DNA from: an uncultured Alphaproteobacteria bacterium
Lineage (GTDB): Bacteria; Pseudomonadota; Alphaproteobacteria; Rhizobiales; Rhizobiaceae
Length of the DNA: 6,393 bases
NCBI GenBank assembly: GCA_929200335.1
Contig: CAKMZG010000111.1
Location: 1,560 to 7,952, forward strand
Direction of reading: 5' to 3'
Below, one piece after another: positions 1 to 6,393 of the stretch. The notes beneath the pieces are model-generated. The model had not been told where the DNA came from and made no database searches. It saw only the letters and a program-made list of their open reading frames with translations. The position numbers and the translations under genes were made by a program. Positions within the stretch are counted from its first letter, which is position 1, and each line of letters begins with the position of its first letter.

Positions 1-1106
1 CCAAGAGCAATTACCGACATGCCAATTTGGCGGCAATCAATAGTGCTTGCAATCTTACCAAAAGCATTTTCTGGTGCTTTAATTTCAACCATCATGGGTG
101 CTGTTTCAATAGCTGTATCATGGGTGTTTAAAATGGATTTTGTTCCGCCAAGTTCCGCCACCATTTTTTCAAATTTTTCGGCAGCCTTGCCATTATCCAA
201 AACCCTATCTATCATAATATTGGCCTCAGCTTCATCTGCCGTCAGTTTTGAGGATAACAATAGGCTTGAAGATAATTTCTTGACCACTTGTTTTAGGCGT
301 TCTTCTTGATATTGGCCTGTTAAAAATTGAATGGCATTTTTGGTCTCTATACCGTTGCCTGCACAGCCTGCTAATGGGGCATTCATATCAGTAATAACAG
401 CAGTTGTGGAGAGGCCGCAGCCATTAGCAACTTCAACTAAACTTCTGGCTAATTCTTGGGCATCTTTTAAAGTTGGATTAAAAGAACCAGAACCACATTT
501 TACATCTAAGACAAGCGCATCTAAACCTTCTGCTAGTTTTTTCGATATGATGGAGGCAGTGACAAGTGATATGTTTTCAACGGTTGCAGTGACATCGCGA
601 ATGCCATAAATGATTTTATCCGCTGGTGCTAAGCTAGAGGTTTGCCCGATGATTGCGCAGCCAACGGATTTTATGATCTGTTTTAAATCACCAGCATCAG
701 GCGTGATGGAATAGCCAGATATTGCCTCTAGCTTATCCAGCGTTCCACCAGTATGACCAAGACCACGGCCAGAAATCATAGGCACATGTGCGCCACAGGC
801 GGCTAAAATTGGCGCAAGTATTAGCGAGACATTATCACCAATGCCGCCTGTTGAATGTTTATCAATCACAGGTGCGTCAAGCTCATGCCATTCTAAGATA
901 TCTCCAGAATCGCGCATGGCAAGGGTAAGTGCAACGCGCTCACTCATATCAAAACCATTGAAGAAAGCTGCCATACAAAAAGCTGCAATCTGCTCTCGTC
1001 CAACTTTACCTGTAACTGTGCCTTCTATGAAGGCTTTGATTTCATCTTGGCTCAATGGGATGTTATCGCGTTTCTTACGGATAATTTCTTGGGGGACGAT
1101 TGGCAT
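1..1106 (-). CDS. deoA: Thymidine phosphorylase, C-terminus beyond the left edge
   Basis: Reading leftward from the ATG at 1106, the frame stays open to the window edge and gives 368 residues. The family is usually about 440 residues, so roughly the last 70 are missing. The enzyme phosphorolyses thymidine and deoxyuridine to free base and deoxyribose 1-phosphate in the cytoplasm. Visible signatures are the phosphate-binding KHSTGGIGD at 83-91 and the pyrimidine phosphorylase signature SGRGLGHTGGTLDKLE at 112-127. The substrate-contacting residues R170 (YGIRDVT), S185 and K189 sit one position before E. coli R171, S186 and K190. The DMNAPLAG segment near 241-248 matches the family's DMNEPLA region. 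The N-terminal helical domain (about 1-65) is intact. The start is supported by GAGGT a few bases upstream and by the family-typical MPIVPQEIIRKKRD opening. It lies 15 bases after the aldehyde dehydrogenase stop, as the last gene visible in the operon. Identity is near certain among pyrimidine phosphorylases; thymidine is preferred over a broader Pdp-type specificity by resemblance to E. coli DeoA. Confidence 0.96.
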   Translation of the reverse strand, partial: MPIVPQEIIRKKRDNIPLSQDEIKAFIEGTVTGKVGREQIAAFCMAAFFNGFDMSERVALTLAMRDSGDILEWHELDAPVIDKHSTGGIGDNVSLILAPILAACGAHVPMISGRGLGHTGGTLDKLEAISGYSITPDAGDLKQIIKSVGCAIIGQTSSLAPADKIIYGIRDVTATVENISLVTASIISKKLAEGLDALVLDVKCGSGSFNPTLKDAQELARSLVEVANGCGLSTTAVITDMNAPLAGCAGNGIETKNAIQFLTGQYQEERLKQVVKKLSSSLLLSSKLTADEAEANIMIDRVLDNGKAAEKFEKMVAELGGTKSILNTHDTAIETAPMMVEIKAPENAFGKIASTIDCRQIGMSVIAL

Positions 1107-1110
1107 TTTA

Positions 1111-1115
1111 CCTCT
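1111..1115 (-). promoter_or_regulatory. Ribosome binding site of deoA
   Basis: The minus strand reads AGAGG followed by TAAA and then the ATG at 1106. This is a good Shine-Dalgarno core with slightly short spacing. It lies inside the 15-base gap after the aldehyde dehydrogenase stop, so deoA has its own ribosome loading site and need not rely on re-initiation. It also supports the choice of start. Confidence 0.7.
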
Positions 1116-1121
1116 TAAATC

Positions 1122-3494
1122 TTATGCGCCGTAAGGCACCCAAATATTTTTGACCTCAGTTGCATGTTCTAAAAGCTCGCGGTTATTCATCACTTTTAGT
1201 TGCCGCCAAGGCATGGCTTTGCCTTCGTGTGACCAGAATTGTTTTAGATTACCTGCGCTTGCAGCCTTTACGTCTGCAAGGTGTGTGGGATTGCCAAAAT
1301 ACCATAGGCCATCTACTGCACGGTGTTCAGCGAGTGTTTTACCCAAAGCGCCATGCTCACCCGTTATGATGCTAATGGCACCGGCTGGTACATCTGAGGT
1401 ATCAAAAATTTGATAAAGATCTGTTGCCGCTAAGGGATGAATATCTGATGGTACAAGTACAACTTGATTGCCCATGGCAAGTAAAGGTGCTGCCATTGTT
1501 ATTGTTCCTAACAAAGGATTATCTTGTGGGGCAACAACCCCCACAATGCCAATGGGTTCACGCATGGCTGCAACCAATTGGCGAGAGGGCGGCGAATGAA
1601 TTTGACCATCAAATTTATCAGCCATGGCGGCAGCGGCAAATAAGCGCTCAATGGATAAAGCTAATTCTTGCTCAGCCTTATCTTGTTTGCAATCTGTTTG
1701 GGCTCGAATGCGACCAATAAATTCGCTGCTCCGTTTTTCTAGGTTTTCAGCTATGTAATAAATCACTTGAGCGCGTAGATGAGCTGTTGATTTTGCCCAT
1801 GCTTTATTCTTCTCTGCTGCTTGAACAGCATTGCGAATATCTTTACGACTGCCTTCACCAACTTCGCCAAGTTGGATACCTTTAGAAGATACAACAGGCA
1901 TAGAATAGCCGCCATCAGGACGTGCTTGTTTGCCTGCCATATAAAGCTTTGGCGTTTCATCCAATGCATCGTTTGGCGCATAGGATTTCACTGTAGCCGC
2001 TGTTTGTGGGGCTAGAGTTTTTAACTTGTCTAAGAACTTAGGCTTAAGATAAGCCATCATGCCTTCACGACCACCTTCGCGACCAAAGCCGCTTTCACGG
2101 TAGCCACCAAAACCACAAGCGGCATCAAATTGATTGGTAGAATTTATCCAGATAACCCCCGCCTTGATACGCGGTGCTAAATCAAGGGCGACATTGATGT
2201 TCTCGCTCCAAATGCTAGCCGCTAATCCATAGCGGGTATTATTGGCAAGGGCGACTGCATCATCAGGGGTGCGAAATGCCATTGCCACCAAGATAGGGCC
2301 AAAGATTTCTTCTTGAGCCAGTGGCGAGGACGGTTCAATATCCGTGATAAGTGTGGGGGCGAGATAGCAGCCTTCACTTGGTACATCAAATTTAGGTTGC
2401 CATTTGGTGCCGCCAGTTTTTAAGCCTTCAGTTAACATTTTTTCAATGCGTTGTTTTTGTATCGGCGCAATTAGGGATCCCATATCTATGGCTTTATCCA
2501 ATGGATCACCAAGACGCAATTTTGCCATCCGCTTTTTAAGTTTTTTGTAAAACCTATCTTTAATGCTTTCTTGGACTAAAAGGCGTGATCCTGCACAACA
2601 AACTTGCCCTTGATTGAACCAAATGGCATCTACAAGACCCTCAATAGCGCTGTCTAAATCGGCATCTTCAAAAACGATGAAAGGGGATTTTCCACCTAAT
2701 TCTAAAGTAAGGGCTTTATCCGATTTTGCGCTCACGCGTCTAATTTCGCGTCCAACATCAGTAGAACCTGTAAAAGCTATTTTTGCAATTTTAGGATGCT
2801 TAACGAGTGCTTGTCCGGTTTCACCTTCGCCTGTTACAATATTAATTACTCCCTTTGGCACTCCTGCTAATTGACAAAGATGTGCAAAATAAAGCGCTGT
2901 TAGAGACGTAAATTCAGCGGGCTTAATGACAATGGTATTACCAGCGGCTAAAGCAGGTGCTATCTTCCACGCCATCATTAAAAGTGGGAAATTCCACGGG
3001 ATAATTTGACCGACAACCCCATGGGCTTGATGATCTGGAAACTCCTCATCTAAAACTTGCGCCCAGCCAGCATGATGATAAAAATGACGGATAACGAGGG
3101 GGATATCGTTATCACGAGATTCTCGAATAGGCTTACCGTTATCCATGGTTTCAAGAACAGCTAAAGCGCGGGCGTGCTTTTGAATTATACGAGCAAGCGC
3201 ATATAAAACTCTTGCGCGCTGATGACCCGATTGCGCTTGCCAAGCTTTAAAGGCTGCTTGCGCTGAATCAACAGCTAAATCGATATCTTTTGCGCTTGCA
3301 ATACTCACCTTTGCCAGCGCCTTGCCTGTGGCAGGGTTCTTGCTGGTGATCAACTTTTGAGAAGGGGTTGTAAATTCCCCATTAATGAAATGACCAAATT
3401 TTCGTTTATGAGATTTTAGCCATTTATCAATATTATCGGTTGCTTCTGGGGCTGGGCCATAGGAAAATTTTTCAAATATTTCGCTCACGTTCAT
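1122..3494 (-). CDS. Two-domain aldehyde dehydrogenase, ALDH16 type
   Basis: This 790-residue protein probably oxidises the acetaldehyde released by DeoC to acetate, reducing NAD. The N-terminal domain (about 30-500) is a complete ALDH. It has PWNFP at 166-170 with the oxyanion Asn168, cofactor Lys191 in KPAE, FTGSTDVG at 241-248, general base Glu265 in LELGGK, catalytic Cys299 in FNQGQVCC, and Glu396 in EEIFGP. A second ALDH-like domain follows (about 515-790). It keeps a Rossmann-type half, with APQDNP at 655-660 in place of PWNFP, but has no LELGGK and no catalytic Cys segment, and ends in a KNIWVPYGA tail. One active plus one degenerate domain in about 790 residues is the ALDH16 layout; bacterial members keep the first-domain cysteine. 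The chosen start (MNVSEIFEKFSYGPAPE) matches the N-terminus I recall for alphaproteobacterial relatives. The same frame is open further upstream, with an ATG at 3545 and a GTG at 3572 inside deoC, but I judge these less likely. The substrate is inferred from adjacency to deoC. Confidence 0.92.
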   Translation of the reverse strand: MNVSEIFEKFSYGPAPEATDNIDKWLKSHKRKFGHFINGEFTTPSQKLITSKNPATGKALAKVSIASAKDIDLAVDSAQAAFKAWQAQSGHQRARVLYALARIIQKHARALAVLETMDNGKPIRESRDNDIPLVIRHFYHHAGWAQVLDEEFPDHQAHGVVGQIIPWNFPLLMMAWKIAPALAAGNTIVIKPAEFTSLTALYFAHLCQLAGVPKGVINIVTGEGETGQALVKHPKIAKIAFTGSTDVGREIRRVSAKSDKALTLELGGKSPFIVFEDADLDSAIEGLVDAIWFNQGQVCCAGSRLLVQESIKDRFYKKLKKRMAKLRLGDPLDKAIDMGSLIAPIQKQRIEKMLTEGLKTGGTKWQPKFDVPSEGCYLAPTLITDIEPSSPLAQEEIFGPILVAMAFRTPDDAVALANNTRYGLAASIWSENINVALDLAPRIKAGVIWINSTNQFDAACGFGGYRESGFGREGGREGMMAYLKPKFLDKLKTLAPQTAATVKSYAPNDALDETPKLYMAGKQARPDGGYSMPVVSSKGIQLGEVGEGSRKDIRNAVQAAEKNKAWAKSTAHLRAQVIYYIAENLEKRSSEFIGRIRAQTDCKQDKAEQELALSIERLFAAAAMADKFDGQIHSPPSRQLVAAMREPIGIVGVVAPQDNPLLGTITMAAPLLAMGNQVVLVPSDIHPLAATDLYQIFDTSDVPAGAISIITGEHGALGKTLAEHRAVDGLWYFGNPTHLADVKAASAGNLKQFWSHEGKAMPWRQLKVMNNRELLEHATEVKNIWVPYGA

Positions 3495-3525
3495 GTCTTT
3501 CACTCTATTCTTTTCGCTATCGCAA

Positions 3526-4503
3526 TTAAACAAGCGGATGTTCATAACCAGCTGAATAATAGCCAGTGGCACAATGTTCTAATTGGCGTTCTAAATCATT
3601 TAATAGGCTTGATGCCCCAAAGCGGAACATCTCTGGATTGAGCCACTCAAGTCCCAATTCTTCTTTCATCATGATGAGATAAAGAAGAGCTGTTTTTGCA
3701 TCGCTAATACCGCCAGCAGGTTTAAAGCCAATTTTATAACCCGTCCGCTCATAATAATCGCGTATCATCCGAACCATGGTTAGGCTAACGGGCAGGGTGG
3801 CATTACTAGCCTCTTTACCTGTGGAGGTTTTAATAAAATCAGAACCCGCCATCATGGCAACTTGTGAGGCTTTGGCGACATTCTTTAAGGTGCCTAAATC
3901 GCCAACACCCAAAATGGTTTTAAGATGAGCATCCCCACAAGCATCACGGCACTCTTTGATGAATTGATAAAGCCCTTGCCAATCATGAGAAAAAACTTGA
4001 TGGCGCTCAATAACGATATCTATTTCTTTTGCACCAGCTTTAACCGAAGCTTCAATTTCCATCAATTTTGTATCTCTAGGTGCTAGCCCTGATGGGAAGC
4101 CCGTTGATACGGCTGCAACTGGAATGCTGGATCCTTGCAAGGCCTCAACGGCAGTCTCAACAAAATGATGATAAACGCAAACCGCACCAGGGCGAATGGG
4201 CAGGTTTACCGCACCTAGTGCTTCCAAGGTTTCACGACGCACTGGGTTTTTAGCCTTTGCGCAAAGTCTGCGAACGCGATCAGCTGAATCATCGCCAGAA
4301 AGTGTGGTTAAATCAATGAACGTAATAGCACGCAAAAGCCAAGCCACTTGCCATTGTTTCTTTACGCTCCGCCTTGCGCCATAGCTTGATGCACGGCGCT
4401 CAATGGCACTGCGGTTTGCAGTTACATGCTCAATGATCTCTAAATCAAGGGACATCCCTGGATTGCGTTGATCATCAGATATATTAGGATTGGACGTATT
4501 CAT
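3526..4503 (-). CDS. deoC: Deoxyribose-phosphate aldolase, long eukaryote-like form
   Basis: This class I aldolase cleaves 2-deoxyribose 5-phosphate to glyceraldehyde 3-phosphate and acetaldehyde. At 325 residues it is longer than E. coli DeoC (about 259) and close to human DERA (about 318). The Schiff-base lysine is K225 in SDFIKTSTGKE, the second catalytic lysine is K261 in GFKPAGGIS, and the acid/base Asp162 lies in EIDIVI, matching E. coli K167, K201 and D102. The segments FIDLTTLSGDD (62-72) and HLKTILGVGDLGTL (193-206) resemble the animal enzyme closely from memory. The N-terminal 50 or so residues are an extension relative to the E. coli type, and the chain does not end in the tyrosine that is catalytically important in E. 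coli (Y259). The start at 4503 has GGAT six bases upstream; Met17 (4455) is a weaker alternative. The gene lies 23 bases after the purine phosphorylase and just upstream of the aldehyde dehydrogenase that would remove its product. Confidence 0.97.
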   Translation of the reverse strand: MNTSNPNISDDQRNPGMSLDLEIIEHVTANRSAIERRASSYGARRSVKKQWQVAWLLRAITFIDLTTLSGDDSADRVRRLCAKAKNPVRRETLEALGAVNLPIRPGAVCVYHHFVETAVEALQGSSIPVAAVSTGFPSGLAPRDTKLMEIEASVKAGAKEIDIVIERHQVFSHDWQGLYQFIKECRDACGDAHLKTILGVGDLGTLKNVAKASQVAMMAGSDFIKTSTGKEASNATLPVSLTMVRMIRDYYERTGYKIGFKPAGGISDAKTALLYLIMMKEELGLEWLNPEMFRFGASSLLNDLERQLEHCATGYYSAGYEHPLV

Positions 4504-4509
4504 TTATTG

Positions 4510-4513
4510 ATCC
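4510..4513 (-). promoter_or_regulatory. Ribosome binding site of deoC
   Basis: The minus strand reads GGAT, then CAATAA, then the ATG at 4503. The core is short but well spaced. The context resembles the site before the purine phosphorylase (AGGATCATAAATG), which supports the upstream deoC start over Met17. Confidence 0.5.
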
Positions 4514-4526
4514 ATTTTATATGATT

Positions 4527-5345
4527 TTACGACTTATATAATTCTAAAAATGTTTTGATAATTTTTTCTAACTTTGCCGCTCCTGTCCCAGCCATGGCTT
4601 TGGTGTGTTCATGGGATAGATTTTCTTCACTCATGCCAGCCGCCATATTCGTGATGTTAGAAATAGCGATACATTTAATCTTCAAATAACGCGCCATAAT
4701 AACTTCTGGTACAGTGGACATACCAACAGCGTCAGTACCCCAGTTTTTAACCATTGAAATTTCAGCCTGAGTTTCAAAAGATGGGCCAGAGAACCAAGTA
4801 TAAACCCCTTCGCCCAGTTTGATGCCTTGTGATGTGGCCGCAGTTTTAATCTTCGCCCTTAAATCAGCATCATAGGCATTTGAAAGATCAACAAAACGCT
4901 CATCACCTTCAACGCCAATTAGCGGATTTAATCCTGTGAAATTTATATGATCATTTAATATCATCAAATCGCCTGGTTGAAAATCAGAGTTAACTGAACC
5001 AGCTGAATTTGTAACCAAAAGAGTTTTAATGCCGAGGCCATTTAAAGTCTTGAGCGCAGGAAACATTGCTTGCGCATTGCCTGTTTCATAATAATGCGCG
5101 CGGCCACCTAAAATTGCCACCCGTACACCTTCTAAATCTCCAATAGTGAGACTGGGGTTGTGTCCTGATACGCCTGCATGAGGAAAGCCCTCTAGCTGGT
5201 CATATGAAATCACAACGGGGTTGCTCACCATCTTTGATAAATCACCAAGACCAGAGCCAAGGATAAATGCTATTTCTATAGGCTTATCACCAGCTTTTGA
5301 TTTTATGCGTTCTATATTGCTTGCAATATTACTTTTAGGAGACAT
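4527..5345 (-). CDS. punA: Purine nucleoside phosphorylase, trimeric (PNP/XapA) type
   Basis: This enzyme phosphorolyses purine (deoxy)nucleosides such as (deoxy)inosine and (deoxy)guanosine to base plus (deoxy)ribose 1-phosphate. The 272 residues fit the trimeric class, not the shorter hexameric DeoD class. Recognisable elements are the phosphate-binding FILGSGLG with Ser31, GRAHYYE at 81-87 (Arg82 and His84 correspond to human R84 and H86), TNSAGS at 112-117, GPSFET at 187-192 with Glu191 (human E201), VGMSTVPE with Met209 and Ser210, and ITN with the base-contacting Asn233 (human N243). His245 in LSHEHT aligns with human H257. Asn233 suggests a preference for 6-oxopurines, but bacterial members vary and adenosine activity cannot be excluded. 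It starts 8 bases after the cdd stop and is followed by deoC. The symbol is by family; xapA and deoD are used for relatives in some genomes. Confidence 0.94.
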   Translation of the reverse strand: MSPKSNIASNIERIKSKAGDKPIEIAFILGSGLGDLSKMVSNPVVISYDQLEGFPHAGVSGHNPSLTIGDLEGVRVAILGGRAHYYETGNAQAMFPALKTLNGLGIKTLLVTNSAGSVNSDFQPGDLMILNDHINFTGLNPLIGVEGDERFVDLSNAYDADLRAKIKTAATSQGIKLGEGVYTWFSGPSFETQAEISMVKNWGTDAVGMSTVPEVIMARYLKIKCIAISNITNMAAGMSEENLSHEHTKAMAGTGAAKLEKIIKTFLELYKS

Positions 5346-5351
5346 TTATGA

Positions 5352-5355
5352 TCCT
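5352..5355 (-). promoter_or_regulatory. Ribosome binding site of the purine phosphorylase, overlapping the cdd stop
   Basis: The minus strand reads TAGGATCATAAATG. The AGGA core shares bases with the cdd stop codon TAG and sits six bases before the ATG at 5345. Ribosomes finishing cdd would cover this site, so translation of the two genes is probably coupled. Confidence 0.65.
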
Positions 5356-5773
5356 ATCTCTTTAAATTATCGGGGCCAAATGAATGGGGTAATAGCTCTG
5401 CCAAAGTCATGGTGGCGATAATGCCAGTGTCATTGCAAATTAGAATGGGTGTCTTGGGAGCAGCAAATTCACGTATTTTTTGACGACAACCGCCACAGGG
5501 TGTCGTTAATTCTTGGCTATTGGCATAAACTGCAATGGCTTTAATGGTGGTTTTACCTTGTTGTACCATTTGCGCTATGGCAGATGCTTCTGCACATAAG
5601 CCTTCGGGATAGGCGGCATTTTCAACATTGCAGCCCATGTAAATTTCATAATCAGCACTTAAAACCGCAGCACCTACATGAAACTGGGAGTAGGGTGCAT
5701 AGGCGGTTTGTGCAGCCTTTTGTGCATTGCTAAAAAGTGCCTCGCCGTATTTTTCAATGATCTCGCTCATCAT
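5354..5773 (-). CDS. cdd: Cytidine deaminase, homotetrameric class
   Basis: This zinc enzyme hydrolytically deaminates cytidine and deoxycytidine to uridine and deoxyuridine, feeding the pyrimidine phosphorylase at the end of the operon. The 139 residues fit the short tetrameric class (about 130-140), not the E. coli dimeric form of about 294. The zinc and catalytic motifs are complete: C60-A-E62 in GLCAEASAI (Glu62 is the proton shuttle), and C93 and C96 in TPCGGCRQ. The substrate-binding segment FHVGAAV (31-37) and the N-V-E-N-A run at 49-53 are also present. The start codon overlaps the regulator's stop by four bases (ATGA). A second ATG follows immediately at 5770, and a GGGGG tract (5778-5782) lies four bases before the first and seven before the second, so either Met could be used. 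The overlap implies translational coupling to the regulator. Confidence 0.97.
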   Translation of the reverse strand: MMSEIIEKYGEALFSNAQKAAQTAYAPYSQFHVGAAVLSADYEIYMGCNVENAAYPEGLCAEASAIAQMVQQGKTTIKAIAVYANSQELTTPCGGCRQKIREFAAPKTPILICNDTGIIATMTLAELLPHSFGPDNLKR

Positions 5774-6393
5774 GCCGCCCCCAGCTTTTTCAGTAGTTCT
5801 GATGCTAGGGATTCATCGATTAAAAGGTCTTTGATAATGCCTGTCTTTAGGCAAGCCAAAAGTGCATCAGCTTTTGATTTACCGGCAGCGATAACCACAA
5901 CATGTTTATTTTTAATTTTCTCTAATGCAAATGTCACCGCATGATCTGCAAATCCCTCACGGTAAATTTCGCCAGATTGTGTAATGAAATGCCCCATGAG
6001 GTCAGCAACCACATTGTTTTCTTCCAAGTGTTTGCGTTCATCATCGTTCATCATGCCAAATTGCATCAAATGACCATCTTTGATTAAGGAGCCAAGACCT
6101 AAAAGATAAAGCTCTGCATCTTGCGCCTTTGATAGTAATTCTTGAATACCTTTTTGGTTCAAGAAAATCTCTTTCTCCTGAAAAGTCTCAGCAAGATAGG
6201 GGACGGGCAGGAAATAACCATCACCGCCGGTACGTTCAACAAAATGCTGCACCAAATCATAGGGGTTTGCGGAAAGTTTTCGCGTTAAAGAACCAGTTAC
6301 TGACATAATATTCATATCAGGGCGCTTAATGGTTGGCATTGATAAAACTGCCGCTTTTAATGTGCGACCCATGCCAACGCGAACTTTATTAAT
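5770..6393 (-). CDS. SorC-family transcriptional regulator, N-terminus beyond the right edge
   Basis: The 207 visible residues are the sugar-phosphate-binding domain of a SorC-type regulator. The frame is open to the window edge: seven codons (INKVRVG) precede the first visible Met, and that internal Met is not a plausible start because it lies inside the conserved VGMGRTL motif. SorC proteins are usually about 310-330 residues, so about 110, including the helix-turn-helix, lie outside. Typical elements are VGMGRTL at visible residues 6-12 (equivalent to the family's GWGRTL), the FLPVP strand near 62-66, LLGLGSL near 93-99, and a C-terminal VIAAGKSKADALLACLKTG region where other members have a V-A-x-G-x-x-K-A type sequence. 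The Bacillus subtilis deo regulator DeoR is in this family and binds deoxyribose 5-phosphate, so by position this protein probably controls the operon that it heads and responds to a pentose phosphate. Its effector and operator cannot be read here. It overlaps cdd by four bases. Confidence 0.9.
   Translation of the reverse strand: MNKVRVGMGRTLKAAVLSMPTIKRPDMNIMSVTGSLTRKLSANPYDLVQHFVERTGGDGYFLPVPYLAETFQEKEIFLNQKGIQELLSKAQDAELYLLGLGSLIKDGHLMQFGMMNDDERKHLEENNVVADLMGHFITQSGEIYREGFADHAVTFALEKIKNKHVVVIAAGKSKADALLACLKTGIIKDLLIDESLASELLKKLGAA

Noticed and set aside
19..1134. Three plus-strand open frames of 92-97 codons opposite deoA
   Set aside because: They lie antisense to a continuously conserved thymidine phosphorylase reading frame, and their translations are low-complexity Ser/Ala-rich with no recognisable motif.
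1122..1950. Possible fusion artefact or frameshift joining two separate ALDH genes
   Set aside because: The frame is continuous through the linker, and total length and domain order match the known ALDH16 architecture.
1150..2874. Several short open frames on both strands inside the aldehyde dehydrogenase region, including a 72-codon minus-strand frame at 1763-1981
   Set aside because: The 790-residue ALDH frame runs unbroken through the region with all its motifs in order. The others are off-frame shadows.
3495..3525. Possible internal terminator or promoter between deoC and the aldehyde dehydrogenase
   Set aside because: The gap is only 31 bases and shows no GC-rich stem followed by a T-run on the minus strand. 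The other gaps are shorter still.
4196..4384. Plus-strand 62-codon open frame opposite deoC
   Set aside because: Antisense to conserved deoC sequence, with no ribosome binding site or recognisable product.
5221..5944. Plus-strand open frames of 66 and 88 codons crossing the cdd and regulator boundaries
   Set aside because: They are opposite well-supported genes; the hydrophobic stretches are reverse-complement products of Ala/Lys-rich coding sequence.

Overview
The window is one uninterrupted minus-strand operon for uptake-independent catabolism of (deoxy)ribonucleosides, cut at both ends. In transcription order, from the right edge to the left, it holds a SorC-family sugar-phosphate-responsive regulator (N-terminal half outside the window), cytidine deaminase (cdd), a trimeric-type purine nucleoside phosphorylase (punA/xapA type), deoxyribose-phosphate aldolase (deoC), a two-domain aldehyde dehydrogenase of the ALDH16 type, and thymidine phosphorylase (deoA, C-terminus outside the window).

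The genes are packed tightly. There is a 4-base ATGA overlap between regulator and cdd, then gaps of about 8, 23, 31 and 15 bases. No gap is long enough to hold an internal promoter or a Rho-independent terminator, so a single transcript starting to the right of the window is the simplest reading. No gene-free stretch exceeds about 30 bases, and I see no RNA genes, mobile elements, repeats or CRISPR.

The genes form one pathway. Cdd converts (deoxy)cytidine to (deoxy)uridine. DeoA and the purine phosphorylase split pyrimidine and purine (deoxy)nucleosides into free base and (deoxy)ribose 1-phosphate. A phosphopentomutase (deoB, not in the window) would give deoxyribose 5-phosphate. DeoC cleaves that to glyceraldehyde 3-phosphate and acetaldehyde, and the aldehyde dehydrogenase most likely oxidises the acetaldehyde to acetate with NAD. 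The SorC-type regulator probably senses a deoxyribose or ribose phosphate intermediate, as the SorC-family DeoR of Bacillus subtilis does.

The organism is probably an alphaproteobacterium. The N-terminus of the ALDH16-like protein, the gene set and the SorC regulator resemble deo loci of Hyphomicrobiales and Rhodobacterales. The base composition is AT-richer than is usual for those groups (judged by eye), which suggests a low-GC, perhaps marine, lineage. This assignment is an inference from recall, not a search.

I found no undescribed system. The most notable points are the pairing of an ALDH16-type double-domain dehydrogenase with deoC, and a deoC of the long, eukaryote-like type.
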